From Symbiodinium natans (lineage: Eukaryota; Sar; Dinophyceae; Suessiales; Symbiodiniaceae): a DNA stretch of 47,995 bases. Location: positions 64,001-111,995 of the forward strand of contig CAJNDS010002124.1 in the NCBI GenBank assembly GCA_905221605.1. Direction: 5' to 3'. Position numbers and translations under genes: made by a program. The notes beneath the pieces were generated by a model. It saw nothing but the letters and a program-made list of their open reading frames with translations. It ran no database searches and had not been told where the DNA came from. Below, one piece after another: positions 43,307 to 47,995 of the stretch. Numbering within the stretch: the stretch's first letter is position 1; the number at the start of each line of letters is the position of its first letter.

Positions 43307-44242
43307 ATGAGTTGGTTGTCGCAATCCGCGTTCGAAAAGGCCGCCAAGGCCGCCTACGATCAGGATTACTTGGGACTACCAGATCTACAAGTTTCCCTAC
43401 GTTGGTACACAGTTCAGCTGATACTGGAACAACTCACCAAGATGGGCAACTCCCCACATCCATTCACACCACTCATGATCCCCACCAGTGAAGCGCTCGC
43501 ATTGTGGGGCCAACTCCAACATTGGCGCAAGAACTTCGGATACCACCTGGACAAGATCCAACTGCCAGTACCACAACCTCTTCAAGTACACAGTGACCCA
43601 GCCGATCAACCACAACCTTCACAACTTGCCACCAAGAAGCGACGTCAACAATACCAAGTTCCACAGGATGCCGAGGCGGAGATCAGGAGCGGAACTACGT
43701 CCAACCTCATCCAGGACACGCCCATCAACCACTTGGACCCCATCGCATACGTCTCCGTTGGCGACCACCTCGACCAGAGTCCGATGCCAACATGGGAAGC
43801 CATCAAGCACCCAGACAAACACCGTGAATGGAAGGAGCACACCGAATGGAACGCCACTACCTACAACACCTTCACGGAGGCCATACACAATCACCCGTTC
43901 GCTCAACATCTCTCCCAAGTTCGGCTTTGTGCACGAGAAGACTCCAAACGAGACATGCAGCACTATGCCCACCCATGGCAGAAGTACGGCTGGCAGTACT
44001 ACGTGCTTCAGGAGCTCAATGCCAATGAGCTCACTCAACCTCAGACATCTAACCCGTTCGACCACACCATCGGTTCACAACCTGCCTCACACCAAGACGC
44101 ATATGACGAAAGCCGAATGGCAGAACCAGCTGGACAAGATGACGACCAACGCCCACTCGATCCACGCACATCCAACACTACGCCATCCTCGGAGGAGTTT
44201 GTCATGGAAACGGACGATGTACCATATCCGACGGCAGACTAA
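43307..44242 (+). CDS. ORF G: unknown protein, about 311 codons from ATG
   Basis: The frame is open from 43223, and the first ATG is 43307 (MSWLSQSAFEKAAKAAYDQD). Segments such as LRWYTVQLILEQLTKMGNSP, LALWGQLQHWRKNFGYHLDK, YVSVGDHLDQSPMPTWEAIK and WQKYGWQYYVLQELNANELT are protein-like and rich in Trp/Tyr/His. Between about 43560 and 43690 the next frame (QYHNLFKYTVTQPINHNL, then SDVNNTKFHRMPRRR) looks more genuine. After 44070 the protein-like frame again moves to that one. No family was recognised. Confidence 0.6.
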   Translation: MSWLSQSAFEKAAKAAYDQDYLGLPDLQVSLRWYTVQLILEQLTKMGNSPHPFTPLMIPTSEALALWGQLQHWRKNFGYHLDKIQLPVPQPLQVHSDPADQPQPSQLATKKRRQQYQVPQDAEAEIRSGTTSNLIQDTPINHLDPIAYVSVGDHLDQSPMPTWEAIKHPDKHREWKEHTEWNATTYNTFTEAIHNHPFAQHLSQVRLCAREDSKRDMQHYAHPWQKYGWQYYVLQELNANELTQPQTSNPFDHTIGSQPASHQDAYDESRMAEPAGQDDDQRPLDPRTSNTTPSSEEFVMETDDVPYPTAD

Positions 44243-44480
44243 GTACTTCCTCGTGAACATCAAGGACCAGCAGATCGCGCGACGACTACACGTTGCCATC
44301 AGAGGCCACAGACTGATCCGTGTCGCATCACCCTGTCGACATTCCAAAGGACAAAGATGCAGTACATCTCCACGCTTCAGCTTCATGACTCGCATGCAGC
44401 ATGAGCACTCACGACATGTCCTCATGCTGAAATCTTGCATGTTCATGTGCACGACCGGAGCCTTTGAAGTAGCCGAGTAG
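44070..44480 (+). CDS. ORF G': coding-like continuation in another frame
   Basis: In the frame ending at TAG 44478 the sequence reads MTKAEWQNQLDKMTTNAHS, then SLSWKRTMYHIRRQTKYFLV and NIKDQQIARRLHVAIRGHRL. It is a basic, helical, convincing segment. It overlaps the tail of ORF G, which in that frame is Asp/Pro/Ser-rich. It is either the true C-terminus of ORF G after a frame change or an overlapping gene. The end of the frame runs into CATG-dense sequence (eight CATG in 44382-44485), so the real stop may be earlier. Confidence 0.42.
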   Translation, partial: SVHNLPHTKTHMTKAEWQNQLDKMTTNAHSIHAHPTLRHPRRSLSWKRTMYHIRRQTKYFLVNIKDQQIARRLHVAIRGHRLIRVASPCRHSKGQRCSTSPRFSFMTRMQHEHSRHVLMLKSCMFMCTTGAFEVAE

Positions 44481-44549
44481 CATGCCTGGACCCGCAACGT
44501 GTGGAACAGCATCTTGGACTTCTTCATTGAACCCCTCTATGTGATTTTC

Positions 44550-45896
44550 ATGGACAACCACGAGCTGGAAACGGCCCATCTAGAAGAAGAGCCACACCGA
44601 TCTTACCGCGTTTCGTCGGCTATGTACAATTATGTCGATGACACCTACCACAGAATGGCCACCAAACACCAGCAAAAGGTTCGAGTCCACAAAGTAGTGC
44701 ACTCCGCCTACTTCAAAGAGTACGAGGGGTGGCGCATCCACATCAACAATGCGGTTGTATATGCAGCTCTCAGTCAGCTTCCAAAAACCAAAAACTTCGA
44801 CGACGTGTTTATATCCTCGAGCAGTACCACCACGGCAATGCTGTACACACTCACATCGGAAGCCACGCGCCACCTCTCTCCCTTATCCAGGTCCATATAC
44901 CTGGACGTTCGAAGCAGAATTCAGACCAAGATGAACATCGACGACATCCTGAAGAAGATACCGGCACACATCAAGGTACAATACTTTTCCAGTCTCCTCG
45001 CTGGTGATCCACACAAACAAGGAGCAGCCTTGTGCTTGCCCCACATCGCCCACATAGCGTTCTCCGACAAGTCTGGACCAAGTTGCACAATGACAAGATC
45101 CTCGTGGTACGAACTCACAGTTCACATAGCCCGAGAAGCAACACAATTCTTCTACGTCAACGAGAGAATCTACCTACAGGAGCTTGTCAACGCATCGCAA
45201 TCAGGTCATGACACCAATGCGTACAGAGTCTCTCGGCCCAATCCCAGACCTACACATTTGGGACTACACCTGTACCAAGATATGGAGTGGAATGCCATCA
45301 AGGCAGTGGTCAACGAGCAGACAAGCCACGATTTCACTGAATACCTGGCATCGGAACTACAAGGCCTTCACAACCTCTTATTAGTAGTCGATGCCAAGCT
45401 CAAGCACTGGCGGAACAGCAATGCCACGTGCATTACCAAGAACACGCTGACCATCGCCGATGTCCACATGATCATCCACGCTATCAAGTTTTTCTCCCCG
45501 CGAAGGACAGGATGGAGACTCACCAGAGAACTATTTCGAATCGGGTTCACCATGTCGGAAATGCATGATGCAGCATGCTGCATCCAATACCAACCACTCC
45601 GAGACAACATGATCACCTGGATCGCACAACACTACCGACTCATCATGGCCATCATCGACGAGGATATTGGTCAACAACGACTTCCAAGCTTGCCCCGCAA
45701 CGATTGGCAGTCCGATCCCCAAACTGACTCGGACAATGACACGCCCCAGGTTTGGTGGGAGAACCAGACACCACCACGGGCATCAACCTGGACGCCGATA
45801 CAACGGTTCCCGTCAGTGACCTACCACATCCAGTTCGAGACTTCCATGCACAACACGAACACAGTGGAATACGTCCCGGACCTGTCAGTCGACTGA
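44550..45896 (+). CDS. ORF H: unknown helical protein, about 448 codons
   Basis: The frame is open from 44481; the first in-frame ATG is 44550 (MDNHELETAHLEEEPHRSYR). This ORF appears intact in one frame throughout, unlike its neighbours. It is mostly alpha-helical by composition: HINNAVVYAALSQLPKTKNF, MNIDDILKKIPAHIKVQYFS, WNAIKAVVNEQTSHDFTEYL, DVHMIIHAIKFFSPRRTGW, ITWIAQHYRLIMAIIDEDIG. The last 80 residues are acidic and Thr/Pro-rich. A hydrophobic stretch (ILDFFIEPLYVIF) just upstream of the ATG is in frame, so a non-ATG or upstream start is possible. No family was recognised. Confidence 0.72.
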   Translation: MDNHELETAHLEEEPHRSYRVSSAMYNYVDDTYHRMATKHQQKVRVHKVVHSAYFKEYEGWRIHINNAVVYAALSQLPKTKNFDDVFISSSSTTTAMLYTLTSEATRHLSPLSRSIYLDVRSRIQTKMNIDDILKKIPAHIKVQYFSSLLAGDPHKQGAALCLPHIAHIAFSDKSGPSCTMTRSSWYELTVHIAREATQFFYVNERIYLQELVNASQSGHDTNAYRVSRPNPRPTHLGLHLYQDMEWNAIKAVVNEQTSHDFTEYLASELQGLHNLLLVVDAKLKHWRNSNATCITKNTLTIADVHMIIHAIKFFSPRRTGWRLTRELFRIGFTMSEMHDAACCIQYQPLRDNMITWIAQHYRLIMAIIDEDIGQQRLPSLPRNDWQSDPQTDSDNDTPQVWWENQTPPRASTWTPIQRFPSVTYHIQFETSMHNTNTVEYVPDLSVD

Positions 45897-46212
45897 TGCT
45901 TGGTGCAACATGACACATGAGTTTCACCCTCTAGAAGGGTCTACCGACCAAGTTTTGAGCCTCATGACGTACATGTGCGGTCCGAATTACTCCATGATGT
46001 CATGAGTGCAGCTTCATGCGTTTGCTACACGGAAGCACCTTCATGCAGATTGTTGTCAGTTGTCAATAGGAGCCTCAGTGATGCATCGTTGCGGTTGGAA
46101 GTGAGAGAAGACATGTCCACATGTCGTGCATGCATCGGAATATTTTCTTTCAAGACAATCAGACACCGTGTGCTCATGATTACAGCAATCGGGCACACTC
46201 CACCACGTGCAC
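45897..46212 (+). promoter_or_regulatory. CATG-dense spacer between ORF H and ORF I
   Basis: Thirteen CATG tetramers lie in 316 bp, about tenfold over chance, the last one containing the ORF I start. No coding signal is visible. It is the clearest example of the spacer signature shared by this cluster. Confidence 0.5.
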
Positions 46213-47079
46213 ATGGAACATGTACTACAGTTCTTATTGCCGGAGCTGGGAAGAAGATATCGATTCATCTTCATTGACAACGGCACGGACTACACATTGG
46301 AGCACCTACCGAAAGAAGGCGTAGAACGATATCTCACACAACTTCGACATGTCAGGCGCAACGTCACCTTCGGAGAACATTCTCATCATGAGGCTCATCT
46401 ACGAGATCAAGAAGACGCGGACTCCATCATCCAAAAATGGGTCGTGGAGGACATACCTACATTGGCCAAAGCCATCAGAAGAGGAACAGCACGCTTACAC
46501 AAGGGAGTCGTGTTTGCACATCATGTTCTCCGAGCTCAAATGCGACATCGAAACCATCCAGAATGCCCGTCCGAGCCACGTCGATGCCGGCCTCTAGTGC
46601 AATACCTCAATCTCAATGCCACGCTCATCCAAGGCTACTACCTCGATAGACACCAAACACGTACATTGAGATCCCTCAGCCGAACCGCCTTCCACAAAAT
46701 CCAGACCATCAAAGACGGAGAACCGGACTTCATCACGTTCAAGTACTTGCTCAGAAAAGAAGAGTTTCCGGCCACATTCTATGACATCACGGAAACGGTG
46801 CCGTACCCTGCACACGACGTGTTTCCGATACACGACCGTAGAGCAACGTGGCCCGCAGTCTTGGCATTCCAATGGAAGCAAAAGAGATTGACAACAGGAG
46901 ATCGCGAACTCACCAGTCCTCAACAACACGTGATCAGCATTCCTACACGTACGTTACCATGTCAGACCTCGAGCTCGAGAGGCAGTACCACATCATCCGC
47001 GACATCCTGGGATTACATGTCCGACACGCGCCAGAGATCACAAGAATGTATCAAACAGGACATCTACAATGTGCGATGA
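46213..47079 (+). CDS. ORF I: unknown protein, about 288 codons
   Basis: ATG 46213 gives MEHVLQFLLPELGRRYRFIF, then IDNGTDYTLEHLPKEGVERY. Later segments (SIIQKWVVEDIPTLAKAIRR, LVQYLNLNATLIQGYYLDRH, PDFITFKYLLRKEEFPATFY) are protein-like, with many Tyr/His/Arg. Coding quality falls after about 46950, where ORF J takes over in another frame. The last 120 bases of this frame are Ser/Thr/Gln-rich and are probably not translated, or reflect a lost stop. A neighbouring frame at 46349-46597 also has plausible pieces. No family was recognised. Confidence 0.58.
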   Translation: MEHVLQFLLPELGRRYRFIFIDNGTDYTLEHLPKEGVERYLTQLRHVRRNVTFGEHSHHEAHLRDQEDADSIIQKWVVEDIPTLAKAIRRGTARLHKGVVFAHHVLRAQMRHRNHPECPSEPRRCRPLVQYLNLNATLIQGYYLDRHQTRTLRSLSRTAFHKIQTIKDGEPDFITFKYLLRKEEFPATFYDITETVPYPAHDVFPIHDRRATWPAVLAFQWKQKRLTTGDRELTSPQQHVISIPTRTLPCQTSSSRGSTTSSATSWDYMSDTRQRSQECIKQDIYNVR

Positions 47080-47582
47080 TGGCGAACTACGTGCAAGGGA
47101 TCACCTACCAGACACCTTGGATACAAGTTGACCAGGCACTTCAAATTCTCACACTTGTACATCGAGAAGAACCAGCACGACTTGCCAACATCTTAGGCTT
47201 CTTCGACATCCATGATACGATCAGATCATGGTACTACGGCTTCATCAGAGGAACGGTCACGTTCATGACCTTCCAAGAGGTGTGCAACCTACTTGAAGCC
47301 CTCCAACAAAATGGAGTCCACAGAGTTCCTCGATCCTTCATCATCGACAACGGCTCCTATGTCCAGATGGATCTTGATAGACTGATTAGCGACATGGAGG
47401 CCGAACTCACTGTCACAGAAGGAGGCCCTGAACTCTGTGCCACATGGGTCAACATGCACACAGCGGAGATCGTGAAGCACTGGAATGAGAAAACCAACCA
47501 CAACGTGTACTACCGCACCATCCCCATACGCAAGGTCCAAAATGGACAGATGTTCGCGATCGCGTCTCACCCAATCATCTAG
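46959..47582 (+). CDS. ORF J: unknown helical protein, 207 codons
   Basis: The frame is open from 46848, but the best start is ATG 46959 (MSDLELERQYHIIRDILGLH). It continues through HAPEITRMYQTGHLQCAMMA, QALQILTLVHREEPARLANI, SWYYGFIRGTVTFMTFQEVC and LDRLISDMEAELTVTEGG, to TAG at 47580. It is one consistent frame with good codon ends. It overlaps the open tail of ORF I without a CATG-rich spacer, so it could be either a separate gene or the C-terminal half of ORF I after a frame change. No family was recognised. Confidence 0.62.
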   Translation: MSDLELERQYHIIRDILGLHVRHAPEITRMYQTGHLQCAMMANYVQGITYQTPWIQVDQALQILTLVHREEPARLANILGFFDIHDTIRSWYYGFIRGTVTFMTFQEVCNLLEALQQNGVHRVPRSFIIDNGSYVQMDLDRLISDMEAELTVTEGGPELCATWVNMHTAEIVKHWNEKTNHNVYYRTIPIRKVQNGQMFAIASHPII

Positions 47583-47739
47583 CATCATGAGCTCATGAAA
47601 ACCAACGATACGGCATTTTTGATGTGTCACGTGTGATGCAGTTGATGTTTGCATGGCTTGCGCTTGCGAAATCACATGTCTGTCCCGAGAATGTTGCAAG
47701 ATCAGAGTCACATGTTTTCGTACATTTCTTTCACGCAAC
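47583..47739 (+). promoter_or_regulatory. CATG-enriched spacer between ORF J and ORF K
   Basis: Six CATG tetramers in about 160 bp (begins ATCATGAGCTCATGA), with no coding signal. The last one overlaps the ORF K start codon. Confidence 0.4.
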
Positions 47740-47995
47740 ATGATTCCAGAAGTCATGTTCGAGACGTTGCTGGAATACCTCCACTGGCACTACCAGATCA
47801 ACATTGGCAATGAAGTGATACAGTTCTGGTCACAGTTCACGGACTCAGAACAGCGCAGAATCAGGAGCCAGCTGGACGCTTTTGAACGACACCATCCACA
47901 TCAAATCGAAGAGCTACGATGGAGTGGAGCCATAGCCATCACATACGCCGCAGCAACATCATTGAGATGGGCATCCCTCCACATACCGCGAGGCG
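47740..47995 (+). CDS. ORF K: start of another ORF, cut by the window end
   Basis: From ATG 47740 the frame reads MIPEVMFETLLEYLHWHYQI, then NEVIQFWSQFTDSEQRRIRS and HQIEELRWSGAIAITYAAAT, and is open to the last base. Codon ends and the Trp/His/Tyr/Arg-rich helical composition match ORFs G-J. It shows that the cluster continues beyond the window. No family was recognised. Confidence 0.62.
   Translation, partial: MIPEVMFETLLEYLHWHYQINIGNEVIQFWSQFTDSEQRRIRSQLDAFERHHPHQIEELRWSGAIAITYAAATSLRWASLHIPRG

Overview
The window looks like nuclear DNA of a dinoflagellate, probably Symbiodinium-like. This is inference. It rests on thinly spread short exons with AG acceptors and GT (possibly GC) donors, very large GT/AC, CT and trinucleotide arrays, degenerate retroelements, and C/G-ending codons in the best reading frames. 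No rRNA, tRNA or CRISPR was recognised. A run of 100 Ns (12275-12374) marks an assembly gap inside an AC-rich array.

Region 1 (1-26.9 kb) holds intron-rich host sequence on the plus strand. Most ORFs here are chance or shadow frames, but several exons can be supported. These are a MAT2B/RmlD-like exon near the left edge, a leucine-rich-repeat gene at about 8.86-11.2 kb with roughly one repeat per exon, a phase-compatible exon pair at 16.19-16.67 kb, a cleanly bounded 47-codon exon at 18.06-18.20 kb, and a last exon at 22.60-22.80 kb. Low-complexity blocks separate them: AC arrays at 11.9-13.0 kb, and G-run plus CT-run blocks at 15.3-15.8 and 18.3-18.5 kb.

Region 2 (26.9-34.3 kb) is a nest of repeats. 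A (CTA/CGA)n block leads into a GT-rich array (27354-28022), then a degenerate LINE of about 5.07 kb (28023-33088), then a second GT-rich array (33089-34278) that ends in a TTAGTG hexamer tract. The LINE has an endonuclease, then RNase H signatures, then the reverse transcriptase, in shifting frames. A 594-bp inverted-repeat DNA element (31953-32546) interrupts the RT-thumb coding with an 8-bp target duplication. Leaving it out restores the LINE frame exactly.

Region 3 (34.3 kb to the right edge, and beyond) is the most unusual part: a cluster of at least nine ORFs, all on the plus strand. One encodes a Penelope-like reverse transcriptase (YVDD) with no visible endonuclease or RNase H. Others include a coiled-coil protein with Cys clusters, a Gag-like protein (basic N-terminus, helical middle, Pro-rich linker, Cys/His C-terminus), and several unknown helical proteins. 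The leader and most spacers between ORFs are strongly enriched for CATG, a shared signature that argues they form one unit. I read this as a giant multi-gene Penelope-like element or a related selfish/viral unit, comparable in concept to rotifer Terminons. Several of its genes seem to change frame along their length, so this copy may be decaying or the assembly may contain indels.
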